From the NCBI GenBank assembly GCA_004352715.1, contig SCFE01000055.1, forward strand, positions 661,234 through 725,233: a stretch of DNA of 64,000 nucleotides, written 5' to 3'. The notes below the pieces were generated by a model. That model saw only the letters and a list, made by a program, of their open reading frames with translations, was not told where the DNA came from and made no database searches. Made by a program: the position numbers and the translations under genes. Shown here one piece after another: positions 25,986-37,692 of this stretch (the first letter of the stretch is position 1; every line of letters starts with the position of its first letter). Source of the DNA: Hofstenia miamia. Lineage: Eukaryota > Xenacoelomorpha > Acoela.

Positions 25986-27452
25986 CTGTAAATTCTTAAA
26001 ATTTTTTTCGTGGGTTACCTAGTTAAAATCTTTTGACAAACTTTAAAGAAAGTTCAATTTTCAGTAAAATAATTAAAGAAATTGAAACGAATTGAAGTAT
26101 CTCTAAAGATATTAAGGCTTTGGTCATTAAAAAAATTCTAAATTTAATTGAAAATATTAAGTTTATTTATGAATATTTTAAGATAACTCTGATTTGTATT
26201 TTTATCTTTGAAAGCAAAAATAAGCTTGAACATGATATACAGCAAACTAAATTAAATTTTGAAAATCAAATAAGAAAATAATTGTTACTCATCATTTACA
26301 AAAATTGGAATATTCAAATTAATATAAGAATAATTTATGCAAAATGTCAGGTCTGAGTTAATATCGCTTGGAAACTATTAAACTGCATATAAGATTATAC
26401 GCTGATTCTGAAAATTGTTATTTAAATTAAATCAATAAAAATAATACATTTCTAATTATTTTATTAGCCCATGCGGAAATAGTATACACAACTACATTTT
26501 CTGCAGTAAGCAATGTTTTTGATCATTACAAAATTATAATTAATGATTGGTGAATGCCAATGCTTGGCAGCTTTGCTTTGGGAATTGATATTTTTCTTTT
26601 ATGCTTTCCCTGATGTCATTTTAAAAATTGAGCAATAGACCAATTTAATATCGTATAAAGTAGTTTAACAGTAGTTTTTTGAAGTTTTTTTATTTATATA
26701 GATGTAGTTTTTTGAAAATCTTGCATAATCTTTAAATTTTCTTGAAAATCTTGACTACTTTTTGCAAAAAGTGTTCAAGAAAATTTAAAGATTTCAAAGT
26801 TTTTCCAACTAGAGCTTATTAGTACCCTATAAGGTAAGTTACTGGGATGCATATAGCATCAATATTGAATGAACTTCAATTAGCTACAAATTCGACAACG
26901 AATTGACTATGTGATAGCTGCAATTTGATCAGCATTATCATAGAACAATGATTAGAAGCTTTCACTCCTTACTAAATTTGGCTCCAAAAAACCAGTCCAC
27001 CGTATATTTCATTATCATTTATTATAACTAATTCTGAATTCATTTTGACAGAAGAATCCATTTTCCTTTAGTTTATAATTTTTCAAAGTCACCCCGTGAG
27101 TGAGCAAAGCAATTAGATATTGTAATTGCGGCATTATCACTTTCCTACTCATTATAAAAAGCATGAATGAGAAAACAACAGACTACCAGACGACAACTGA
27201 TGTAGGTGTCAAAAGATTATCTATTTGTTGTCAAAATGAGGTTCTTAAACTAAAATATTATCATTGTGGAGGTTCGATTTCTTCTTGGAAGTTATCTATT
27301 TCAGACATATTGGTTTTATAATCCAGGACAATAAATGATAAATATGTTAAATAAGCAGAATCTGAAATATTTAATAAGTCATGTTGGTAAATGAAATGGT
27401 CCAATTCCTCTTAAAATCCTGCAGTGCAAAGCCATTTAGCAGTTATTGACAC

Positions 27453-27622
27453 CAGTGACGGTTGAACGAATTTTGGTTAAGGGTCCAAGTTGCATTTGCT
27501 TCTGTGTATATTACCTAGCTAAGAGGAGTTCTACTGCTTAAATGATATAATTTAGGGATATATTTTCTGAGAATTTATTTTTAAGGGGCGGGGCGACTGC
27601 CTCCTCGCTTCCGCCGTCAGTG
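27453..27622. mobile_element. hAT-type MITE, 170 bp
   Basis: The terminal inverted repeats are CAGTGACGG at 27453 and CCGTCAGTG ending at 27622, with one mismatch over 9 bp and similarity extending to about 15 bp. The flanking 8-bp target duplications ATTGACAC and ATTGAGAC match at 7 of 8 and fit the hAT nTnnnnAn preference. The interior ends in a GC-rich ggggcggggcgactgcctcc block, as in known hAT elements. It is too short to encode a transposase. Confidence 0.75.
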
Positions 27623-28339
27623 ATTGAGACTACATCTAAAGCTATGGGAAAGAGATAATTGAAGTCTAAATCGCTGATCAAATTATTGTAATAATATTCC
27701 TAATAATTTATTTTAAAATTATAATTTATAGCATCCAAAGGCAATATCAAAATTTATATCACTTCCTACCTCCATATACCTCACAAATCCATCTTAATTC
27801 ATGCACGAACATTTTTATTGCTGACAGTGTCCAAATGACCGTAAGAACAGGAATGTCCTTGTCGAGGATTACACAAATTATTCTTAATTTTAAATGTCCT
27901 TCAAATTTATTAAAATAAACCATGTATCCATTTAATATTTCTCTGCAGATAAAGCATTAATAAATGATAAGAAATTATTCTTGCTTAGATAAAAAATTAC
28001 TTGCCTATTGTTTCTGGCTCATTGGTGAATTGCAAGGTATTTTAAACTGCAAGACACTTTTGGGATTCTACAAAATTTTAGTTTTATGTTATTAAACACT
28101 AGGATTATAATCGAAAGTGTATATGTCGTTACTTAGAAAGAGAATAATAATTACTTAAATAGTATATACACTTTTCACGAAATTTCACAGTTTTTTAATT
28201 TGGTTCATAGCAACTTATTTAACACTTTGAATTTATTTTATCAAATTTTACAAACAGGTGATTTAAGCCATGCATTACTACTTACCAAATTGTAATCATG
28301 CAAGTGTCATACTATCTTGCTACAAAACTGGCAAAATAT

Positions 28340-29665
28340 ATACTTAAAGTTGAAAGTTTTTCAATTGACTTACAACGGGCTGTTAAGGTTGGCAATTATT
28401 AATCCTGTTATAAGAAAAGCAAACGATTTCCTCAAGCATCAATCATTGGTCCATTATTTCCTAACATATTCATAAATGATTTGTCAGTCTCTCTTTCACA
28501 TTGCAACCTAATACAATATGCAGATGGTACTTGCATCTATTCTTGTTGTCACATTAAGCTCATTTGTAGAAAGTATTTTAAGTGCCAATTTTATAGAAAT
28601 GAAAAACTGCTTTAATAGAAACCTACTTCACTTATATTTCATGAAAAATAGATTATTCGGGTCAGATTCGGTTATATTCAAGATCACGAACTCATGTACA
28701 CCAAAAAAAGCTAGTTATCTTGGTGTTACCTTCAATGAAAACCTTGAATTTTCAGTATCAAAATTGGAAAATTAGCTGCTTTTAATTCAATTTCAACTTT
28801 GTGAAGGAAATGTATACCAAAACCAGTTTTAATACATTTTTGTAGAGCCAATCAATTATGGTGTCTTTCTTACACTAGGTAAATACTCAGTGAAATGGAA
28901 GAAAATTGATATAATGTCTAACTGGGCAATTTGACTTCGTGGCAATGTTCCTAAGTCTTCACATGTTAGACACTTTTTTAAGCAATTTCGCATCCTAAAT
29001 CCAAAGTAAATATGTATTGCACTTAGCATATTTATACTTTGTTTTGGCTACCTCTCGAAAAAGTGTTGCCTTTCAAAAAAGAAAAAATGATAAAATTAAG
29101 TACAATTCAAGACAAAAAATGTGCATTCAATTGGAGCAAATTAAAATCACCTATGACAAAAAGACATCCATAACGACTTTTTTTACATAAGTGATACCAG
29201 AAAAGAATACTCGCAAATTTTTCATGTTTCTTAAATATTCTGCTTCAAATCTTGATCGTTTCATTTGTAAACACCTGCTTTAGTTTATAGAATTACTTTT
29301 ACATATAGTATTTGAAGGGTAGTAGTATATTCTTTGGAAAAACCAAAAAATTTCTAAGCACATTAATATTAAACTAAACTTTAACAACCGACAACAGAAA
29401 ATTCTAAAAATCCATCACCTTAAAAATTCAAATGCCTCCTACTCATTATAATAAAATGCCTTTAGAATTTTGAAATACCATCCAACCAAAAAAACTTATT
29501 AAACCATACTTTCTTGAACAAGACATTACTGGTAAATAATATTCTCCGAATTTTCTGTTCTCTAAATTTTTTGTTACAACATTTGATTTGATTTATAATG
29601 TAAGATTATCTTATAATGAATTTGTAGTTTACAATTATGCTTTAAATAAAAAGCCTTGAAATGTA
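28340..29665 (+). pseudogene. Non-LTR retrotransposon (LINE) reverse transcriptase relic
   Basis: Across several frames the + strand encodes the RT palm block PQASIIGPLFPNIFINDL, then QYADG where the catalytic YADD is expected (28517-28528; second Asp changed to Gly). After a frameshift come a thumb-like YLGVTFNENLEFS (28710-28748) and the INYGV and Lys-rich C-terminal blocks. Stops and shifts are numerous, so it is dead. The tail near 29650 ends in aaataaaaagcc without a long poly(A). The layout resembles Jockey/CR1-type elements, but the clade cannot be fixed by eye. No target-site duplication was found. Confidence 0.75.
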
Positions 29666-29711
29666 GTAGTAAAAGACGTTAATTGCGTGATGCAACTCAT
29701 TACATAATGAT

Positions 29712-30169
29712 CAGGGCTGAGAGAAATTTACTCGTTAACGTGCTAATGAATATAAACGTGTGAATTAAGTAGTTCTTACACATTAAAATGTGTTTGTTTC
29801 ATAAATTAATTATGTGGACAAATTGTATAAAAGCTATAGCAACTTCGCAAATTTCATCCTTTAAACTATGTTGATATAGAACTACAATGCAAAATTTTAA
29901 ATCAAATAATATATTAATTGGGAACATGGAAAAAACGGTTTCTCTTATTGGAAAAAGGACATGATTTATTAAAATTGATATCAAAATAAACGTTACAATT
30001 ACCTGATTCTTGCAATGATATCCTAATGACGACAGTACACAAATGCAAACATAGCAGTACAATCTTATTTAATTTTTTGAATTTATTACCTGGAAATTGA
30101 CTTATATTAACGCGTTAACATTTAAAAATTTAACAGCTTAAGTATAATTTTAATTTTCTCTCAGCCCTG
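29712..30169. mobile_element. hAT-type MITE, 458 bp
   Basis: CAGGGCTGAGAG at 29712 is mirrored by CTCTCAGCCCTG ending at 30169 (12-bp perfect terminal inverted repeats). A second, looser inverted block follows inside (ttaacgtgctaatga / ttaacgcgttaata). The flanking 8-bp duplications ATAATGAT and ATAATGAC match at 7 of 8 and fit nTnnnnAn. The reading frames inside are short and not transposase-like, so this is a non-autonomous copy. Confidence 0.85.
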
Positions 30170-30421
30170 ATAATGACACCACCAATTACCAAAATACGGT
30201 ACTAATATTTTCTATGATGTATTAATTTCTTTAGGTATATTTTCAAGTATTTCCTACAAGTAAAAATGGCTCATTTCAATTTGGCAATCTTCCTTCATAT
30301 ATATATATATGTTGCAATATATTAGTATTCATGGTTACCATGAATGGATGAGCCTTTTTTTAAGTATATCCAAATAGCGCTGGTCATTCACTGTTTCACC
30401 ACAGGGCAAACGACACAAAGT

Positions 30422-30558
30422 GAAAACCACACCAACCTCGATTTTATGTGTTTCCATATTAAATAACAGTACTGTATGTATATATATATATNNNNNNNNN
30501 NGAAAACCACACCAACCTCGATTTTATGTGTTTCCATATTAAATAACAGTACTGTATG

Positions 30559-30560
<2 letters not shown>
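30422..30560. repeat. 59-bp direct repeat around a 10-N gap
   Basis: 30422-30480 and 30502-30560 are identical. Each runs into TA repeat, and the gap (30492-30501) lies between them. Probably an unmerged contig overlap rather than a real tandem repeat. Confidence 0.9.

Positions 30561-30594
<34 letters not shown>
30557..30594. repeat. (TA)n microsatellite
   Basis: About 38 bp of TA with one TG step; its left counterpart is truncated at the gap (30479-30491). Confidence 0.95.
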
Positions 30595-30595
<1 letters not shown>

Positions 30596-31006
30596 TGTGA
30601 AATTGATTTTTGGAAGTATATCAATTTTTATACAGGCATTGTAAACGGTTTGTTTTATTGAATCTTAAGCTACTAGAATATATAATATATTTGATGCGAA
30701 CGTAGCTAACATTTACACAGCAAATAATGTAATATTATTTTACTTTCTTCACTTGAGTAATTCAAGTCTCAAATTGTTCCTTAGGTGAGTTTACACCGCA
30801 TATTATCTATTTCCGTCCACTCAATTGGTTCCAGATTTAATCCAATCACTCATTGCAAAAGAGGGATAATTCCCATTTATTTACAAATGAAATCACCATT
30901 CATTCTTCTCCGATTTACTATTAAAGCAATGTAAATTAATATTAATTAAACTTTTAAAGCCCTAAATTTATGTACCCTGAAATACATGGTTCTTATTAAT
31001 CAACAG

Positions 31007-31102
31007 TAGATGCTGAAAATGAAGTGGAGATCTCTGAAAACCCTTATTCTAATCTCACAAATATCATTTTAAGCACATTGGACAAAACTATTTTACAAGA
31101 AG
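31007..31102 (+). CDS. Exon 3 (probable): D/E strands of the Ig domain
   Basis: The acceptor ttcttattaatcaacag| and donor GAAG|GTAAAT (GT at 31103) enclose 96 bp, arranged as 2 nt + 31 open codons + 1 nt. This is again phase 1-1 and in register with exon 2. The peptide starts V-D-A-E-N-E-V-E-I and includes NPYSNLTNIILSTLDK, with a third N-glycosylation sequon (N98-L-T). It ends Q-E with a G as the first base of the next codon. NLTNIILSTL resembles strand E, and the following acidic stretch resembles the turn that normally leads into Gly-x-Tyr-x-Cys of strand F. The next exon should supply that cysteine. The frame, phase and glycosylation context support the call; no homology search was possible. 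Confidence 0.65.
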
Positions 31103-31809
31103 GTAAATTAATATGTTGGAAATGAATATCATATATAGTAGTTAGCATAGCAGGGTGGGCTATATAGGAAAAGTATATGTTTTCTTAATTTATAAATTGA
31201 CCAAGGATCCTTGGAACCAGAGTTGGAATGGTGTTGGGGATGGATCGGACCGGGTTGGGTTTTTAAAAGCAAAACAGGTTGAGTTCAGGTGGAAAAATAT
31301 CTTTTCTTAGGTTTAACATGCTATAATAATAATTTATATTATTTTTTGTTGTGATCATTGCAATGTGCATTATCTCAAGGACATTTCAACATGGTTTTAA
31401 ATTGTTTGTTCAACAATTAATTTGCATTAAAAAGAACTAACTCGCATCAGACCGATTATAATGACAAGAAGATAATTCCTAAATCTAAAAGTAAACTAAA
31501 CAGCTGAACAAATTACTTGAACAATGAATGAAAACTAGGGTTTTCGATTTATAGATATTTTATCGTGCATCTGCTAATATTTAAGTTTTCATGAATGGAT
31601 TCTTTTTTGAAATAATACGATTTCCACATCGATTTGTTGTAAAGAGGAACCTGGTCGATATAACGAGACTTCTCTTTATTTCTGGTGCTGGTCTGGTTCG
31701 GGTTGAGCAAATCGGGTTCCACCTCTACTTGGAACACTAGAGTACAGTTTTATAAATTTATCAATTTAATAAACTATGATAAAATTTTGTAGGCCGTAAT
31801 TCAGGCTAG

Positions 31810-31902
31810 GGATGAATAAGATGAATTCTTATGTTTATGACTGTCAATTTCCATCTTATAGCAGAAATTGTACTTATCTTCATAGAAGTTCCGAAATCAA
31901 AA
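31810..31902 (+). other. Weak candidate for Ig exon 4
   Basis: After ggctag| the frame G-M-N-K-M-N-S-Y-V-Y-D-C-Q-F is open for 30 codons and ends in phase 1 at AAAA|GTATAG. This is in register with exon 3 and provides a Tyr-x-Cys. The polypyrimidine tract is poor, the spacing from Gly to Tyr is too long for a standard strand F, and it lies inside a hAT relic. It is more likely chance than real. Confidence 0.15.
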
Positions 31903-32122
31903 GTATAGATAGTGTAGTAGGTCTATATTTATAGTTTTGCGGTTCTTGTGTGTTGTTCCAAACCCAATCCGTTTGTTGATTAGGTCCCGATACTATATGA
32001 AACCTTCATCGAACTAATACAGATATTAATTTATAAAAATATAAAGTTATATGTGTAAGAAGCGAACATCAAATGAAATTGATAAAAGACTATTTTAATC
32101 AAAAGAGTATTTTATCAAAGAA

Positions 32123-32555
32123 ACTTTAATCAGAAAAATCCCAAGATTTAAATGAGCGAAGAACTAAAAGTTCGTTTACATGAAGAAGATCAATGGCAGT
32201 TTGCTTGTTGAACCTGCAAAATTGAAGACACGTTCATCTTCGGATCCTAGAATTCAGAGATAGAATCTCACCACTTTTGTCAGTTTCAAAACGGGAATTC
32301 CTTCAGAAAGATAAAAAAGAAAAGTCTGNNNNNNNNNNNNNNNNNNNNNACTTTAATCAGAAAAATCCCAAGATTTAAATGAGCGAAGAACTAAAAGTTC
32401 GTTTACATGAAGAAGATCAATGGCAGTTTGCTTGTTGAACCTGCAAAATTGAAGACACGTTCATCTTCGGATCCTAGAATTCAGAGATAGAATCTCACCA
32501 CTTTTGTCAGTTTCAAAACGGCAATTCCTTCAGAAAGATAGAAAAGAAAAGTCTG
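32123..32555. repeat. 206-bp direct repeat around a 21-N gap
   Basis: 32123-32328 and 32350-32555 are the same sequence with two differences seen (G/C near 32295/32522 and A/G near 32315/32542). The gap is 32329-32349. The repeat cuts through the hAT transposase relic and duplicates part of it, probably artificially. Confidence 0.9.
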
Positions 32556-33000
32556 CGTTAAACACGAACTTTTATTGAATATTTACACTCCTAGACAACT
32601 ACCTACTCAATTTTGCATTCCTAGTCGTCGACAAAAAACTGCTTAATTTTATCTTTTTTGACTGAAGGACGCTGATCAATGAAATTTTCGCTGCACATCT
32701 TCTTTACAACGTTCTTGTGTCGTTTTCAAAAAATTTTCCATGATGTGATCATAATCAAGGATCCAAAAGATTGGCAATGCAAATGTCTGAAATCTGTTTC
32801 GGAATGCTCTTCAGTTTCTAAGTTTCTCTAGTGAGAAATTTATGAAGTCTCTCTAAAGTTTATCTACTACTGCTTTTACGAGATTAAATTTGGGCTTTTT
32901 CATTACGAATCAAAGAGGCTTCTTGCATTTCAAATCAAATAACAGCGACGCATCTTTCATGATTGTACCTTGTTTTGCAAAAACATAAACTAAGGAAACT
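32126..33000 (-). pseudogene. hAT transposase relic (C-terminal part)
   Basis: The - strand encodes blocks of the hAT catalytic and dimerisation region, broken by shifts and stops. IANLLDP (32758-32778) corresponds to the conserved A-x-x-L-D-P-R block. SEDERVFNFAGSTS (around 32451-32462 for ERVF) corresponds to S-x-E-R-V-F-S-x-A-G. DLLHVNELLVLRSF corresponds to the L-x-P-x-x-V-x-x-L-x-x-L-R tail. The last two blocks are in different frames, so there is a frameshift between them. Because of the gap-flanking duplication the tail appears twice. The N-terminal zinc finger and first catalytic residues were not found. Confidence 0.7.
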
Positions 33001-33526
33001 ACCTATGTCCTAGTCCTTATTAAATATATATTTTTGGCGCTGATCATATCCCTGTCCCTGCTCCCGATCGATTTGAATGAGGAACCGGGATTATTCCCGA
33101 AAGTTCTATTTACAATTCAATAGATTTTCATGTATTACAATTATGAAAACTTAAATTTTTCATGTCTAGAATTTGCTTAAAGTTCAGACGAACCATGTGC
33201 ACCTCAGTGATAAAATCAAAATGACTTCTTGCATGCTATATAAACAGCAACCGAGTTTTAGCGATTCTTCAAAAAATTATCGAGTCAAAGTTTTTTCTTC
33301 AAACTTGTTAGTTAAAATTTATATTTGAAAATCGTTCTACTTAAATAGTTAGAACCAGGTCCGCAATGTGTCTATGAATTCAACCTGGTCTTCAGCTTAC
33401 CAGGCTATGAATCATGCGGAACTTCCAACTCTGATACAAATGAGCAATAAAGTTTTTATCTTAAGTAATAATTTCCTATCTTTGGAAGCGGTATTATATA
33501 TATAAATAATATTTAGACCCATTTTT

Positions 33527-33530
<4 letters not shown>

Positions 33531-33564
<34 letters not shown>
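33531..33564. repeat. (TA)n microsatellite
   Basis: About 34 bp of TA repeat just right of the hAT relic. Confidence 0.95.
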
Positions 33565-33570
<6 letters not shown>

Positions 33571-35434
33571 GTGTTCCAAGGAAATTTTTTTTATTGTCCC
33601 ACAAAAAATAGGATTTTGTGTCGAAATTTGATCTTAGAATAGATGTAAATGATTGTATGTTAGTCATTGTATTTTTGTGAGCCTTAAAGGCAATTTACCT
33701 TAAAAGTATATCAGAACAACGACACTGACAGGAACACAACTGGATTACTATCATTGTAATTTTGACATATTTAACGGCTGCGACTGCTAAGTATTGATTT
33801 ATTAACGATCAAAAGTTTAATTGACAAAGTAGAATTTCTTTTGGTATAATTTAATCGATTTAATTGAATAACATGCAACATATGTGATTTACTCTTATAA
33901 GTATATTTAATCTTAAAGTTGAAATTTGAAATACAAATTCAGTTTGCAAAGTGTCCAATAAAAGTAACCTCTTATGGAAGGAAGACTTTTTAACGTAATG
34001 AATAAAACGACACACATATTATTTTTCTAAAATTCCCAAGAAGTGACAAAATCTTCATTGCGTTAATGTGAAGCCGGAGTTATTTCTATTCTTTATGTCT
34101 TACACTTCGCATTAACTATTCCGCAATGAGCCAATCTAAACATACACATCAAATTGATATCGCTGATGTTATTGATGGGGTTTATTCGCCGACAGGGATA
34201 ACATAAATATTTATCCCAAAGTTTTTTGTGATTAGAACTTTTGAAGCTAACTGTTTGTCTTAAGTAAAAATTCTCGAACCCTAACCCTTTTTCAAGTAAA
34301 AATTTAATGCTGTGTGGCTATGCACTTACAGCCTTACATAAGATGTTATTTGTCAGGCTAGAAGAAACAAAATGGAAAATTTTTTAATTTATATATATTT
34401 TATAAATTAGTAAAAAAATAATAAGATATATTTGTTGTTAATCTGTTCACAATAATTTTAAGTATTTGTCTATCCTAGAAAATACTGCTTTGATTAATAA
34501 ATTATCGTTTAATTTTTTGAACTTACTAATATTTTGTGCTTGGTGAATGTTAGTATAAGGCTATTTTACATTGTGTACACAGATGATATATATGCGGCTC
34601 CCCAAAACATTTTTTATTTGTATATTCTTTATGGATACATTTGATATTATAAATATCTATTGTAAAGGAAGATATTTATAGCATTCCTTAAAACAATTAT
34701 TTTGTTTTTATCTAACAATATGATTGCGTTTCTAGGCGCATTTATTCAACAATTTTATAGTATTGTTTAAAATTTAACATATCTTACAATATTATTCTAT
34801 CCTTGGAAAACTATCTTCAAATTGAATGCGTTGTTAAATGAAAACTAAATGGAATATATGCAAATGTATATTTTGTTTTTAAACATTATTTAAAATTATA
34901 AAAAAATAATAACACATGTCTAGGAACGTAGCACATAATCAATAATTTTCACATTTACAAACTTGACTTTGAATGTGTCTGCGGTAATGCCATAAATGTG
35001 TTCTTTTTAATAGATATTAATAGCATGGTTAATATGGAGAACAGCAATGAAGTGCGAACGTGTTTAAATCTTTAGAAGTATATTAACTGTAGATATAAGT
35101 TGTAAAAGATATTAGAATAAATGACTTCATGAGAATGTGTTGTTGGTAAAGGAAGAATTATATTTTATTTACGAAACGAATCATGTCCTTTATGTGTTCT
35201 TTGTCGTAGAGATAACGACGTCTTTTGGAATGCTATAAATGTTTATTAAAGACGTCCAACAGACAGCGTAATGGTACTAAAAATTATTTTCTAAATTTTG
35301 ATATTTCATGTGATTGTTTTAGGGAATTTAATTTGAAGCTTACTTGTATTCTTCAATTTTTTTGAAGAATATGATATTATCTCAAGTATTTAAGGAATTT
35401 CAAAGTTCTGTAAAAGAAGTATTATATCACTCAC

Positions 35435-35443
35435 GCCATCTGG
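35435..35443 (-). promoter_or_regulatory. CCAGATGGC motif (CTCF-like core)
   Basis: Reads TCGCCAGATGGCG on the - strand, 11 of 13 positions of the vertebrate CTCF core consensus. Binding is inferred from motif similarity only. Confidence 0.3.
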
Positions 35444-35898
35444 CGACAGAGAAATGTATGCTTTAGATGTGTTTTATGGGCGCTAAGTCTTCGTCTACAT
35501 CATTCTAAAGATCCTAATTTCTATTTGACTAGCTTACATTGTTAATTTAATGCATGCGAATATTGATATTATGCTGTTTCCAAAATGCATAGCTTTTTCT
35601 AAGACATATAAAGCCTTCCCATATAATAATTTTTGAAGATGATTTATGTTAATATCATTCATTGTATTTTTGACAATGGTAATATTTCTGTCTATTTAGC
35701 AGAATCTAAGACCACATCATCAAATGAATGCATGCTTGTGATTTACATACATAAAAAATCTGTGACATTTCAAGGCAGGAAAATTCATAGCTCTTCAAAT
35801 AGAATCGTATTATATGATACTAAGGGAATAAATAACCCATAAGGCTAACATTTATTAAATTAAATTTTTGTTTGAATCTTTTTACCTTGAATTTTCAG

Positions 35899-35940
35899 AG
35901 GAACCAACACGAAACATTAGAGGCATTCCTACCATTGAAA
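35899..35940 (+). other. Candidate small exon, phase 1-1
   Basis: A very strong acceptor (tctttttaccttgaattttcag|) precedes 42 bp open in phase 1 (E-E-P-T-R-N-I-R-G-I-P-T-I-E) and a weak donor A|GTTAAT. The phase agrees with the upstream Ig exons, but such acceptors are common by chance in T-rich DNA and the peptide is not diagnostic. Confidence 0.2.
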
Positions 35941-36457
35941 GTTAATAAATCAAGGCTTTTTGATTAACTGGAAGCATAGACAAAATCATATTTGAAATGT
36001 TTATTCAGTGTTTAAAATAGCATATGAAATATTTATTTACTATTGGGGAATACAATATTTAGAATGAAAATAATATCATTTATATTATATGTAAAACGAC
36101 TCTTAATGTGTCGACAAATCTCTGACAAAATAAACAAAATCCATTCATTGCAATTTAATATCTATTAAAATTAAAATATCACTGCAAAATAGAAGTATTG
36201 ACAAATGAAATGAAACAAAAAATTATTGTATATGTTAATTAGTAAATACAATTGAAGCAAATTTCTACTTTTTGTTTATATGAAGTCTATGACAAAGTTT
36301 TGGAGACACTTTTCTTTCGAAAATATTTTTGCATTGAGTAACTTATATCTTTAGTGATTTTTACATTGTAAATTCAAATTTTGTTTAAATATTGTTTTCA
36401 GCATCTGTTCATGTAAAAAGTACCCTAAAAGCTATCCCTTTTTCCTTCTCCCTCCAT

Positions 36458-36485
36458 ATATATATATATATAAATATATATATAT
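36458..36485. repeat. Imperfect (TA)n microsatellite
   Basis: TA repeat with an AAA interruption. Confidence 0.85.
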
Positions 36486-37427
36486 AGACATATTTATATA
36501 TTTATATACAATGTATTTAAAATTTGTCAAAAAAATTCGAATTCACTGTAAAAATTTTGTGTAATTGCAAATTTTTTGTATGAGTACTCTTCGAAGTTTA
36601 GGAGAAATTGAAATTCAAAAAAATGTCAAAATCCCATTACATTAATGAAATTTCCATCAAATATTGCAGAATTATTCATTCCCTTTCATCCACAAAGTGA
36701 TTTAAGAATCCGAAAAATACAATCAAGTACTTAATTGAAAGAGCTAATCAAGTATCATAAAGCTTTAGCAATTCTTTAGAATGATTCGAAAATTTTAAAA
36801 ATTAATTGATGTAAACATAGAAAGATTAACAAATATGTTGATGAAGTAGTCATGCTAATTTTCACATTATACTAAGTTTATGTTATTCAATATGCTATAA
36901 AATATAGAATTTCGGCTTTTTTGTTTAAGAATACGCGAATAAAGATTGTCAGCAAATGCCTGCACTATGTTACAAGATTAAATGCGCTCATCACCGATTA
37001 TTCATACTCAGAATTTTTTCAAAATCAAAAGTAATTTTAAGAAAGCAAAAAGCTGACAGTTTAATTATTACAGAATCATACAGAGTATACAGAATAAAAT
37101 TTCATAATTTCGCCACTATCTAAATAAGTGAACTTTTTTCCTGATAAGGTACATTAAATTTTTAAAATAAGCCTCTATAGCCACTGAGAACTATAAGTTT
37201 AAATCTTTCTTGAAGCATGGATGCAAAAATATGAATAATTTTAAAGCCTACATTGAGAAATAGTTAATTTTCCTGTGTCAAGACTTTACGGAGAACCTGT
37301 TCATCAAAAAGAATACTTTAGTGAATGCTTTATGAAAATTTAAAATTATTATAATATAAATACAATTTCTTCTAACTGGAATTGAAGCCAATGGCATTTA
37401 AGAAGCTCAGTAAATTAATCACTTCGT

Positions 37428-37455
37428 GTATATATATATATATATATATATATAT
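37428..37455. repeat. (TA)n microsatellite
   Basis: About 28 bp of TA repeat. Confidence 0.9.
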
Positions 37456-37656
37456 GCATGGATTTTTCATATTATTCATATATTCAATAATATTGCGTTT
37501 TATCCAAAATATTTAATCGCACATTTGAAATAGGTGCCAGAGTTTTTGTGTATTCAGATTCATAAAAAAACATGTTTGCAGTCGTATATATTTTTCTTGT
37601 TTAGCGCCACTGTATATACACGTGTTCGTAGAAAAGTGCATATGAAAAATGTTCAT

Positions 37657-37658
<2 letters not shown>

Positions 37659-37692
<34 letters not shown>
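37659..37692. repeat. (CA)n-(TA)n microsatellite
   Basis: acacacaca runs into about 25 bp of TA repeat. Confidence 0.9.

Larger units (their letters stand above)
31218..33433. mobile_element. hAT transposon relic, about 2.2 kb
   Basis: CAGAGTTGGAA at 31218 and TTCCAACTCTG ending at 33433 are perfect 11-bp inverted ends. Transposase remains lie between them on the - strand. Subterminal patches (31225-31300, 31685-31735, 33040-33110) are GC-rich variants of ggttcggg/accggg. The 8 bp outside each end (cttggaac, atacaaat) do not match, so the termini may come from different insertions or the duplication has decayed. A perfect 14-bp palindrome CCAAGGATCCTTGG abuts the left side. Confidence 0.6.

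Noticed and set aside
26813-26833. 21-bp microexon before an ideal GTAAGT
   Set aside because: Open only in phase 0, which does not fit the phase-1 Ig exons; it is too short to judge.
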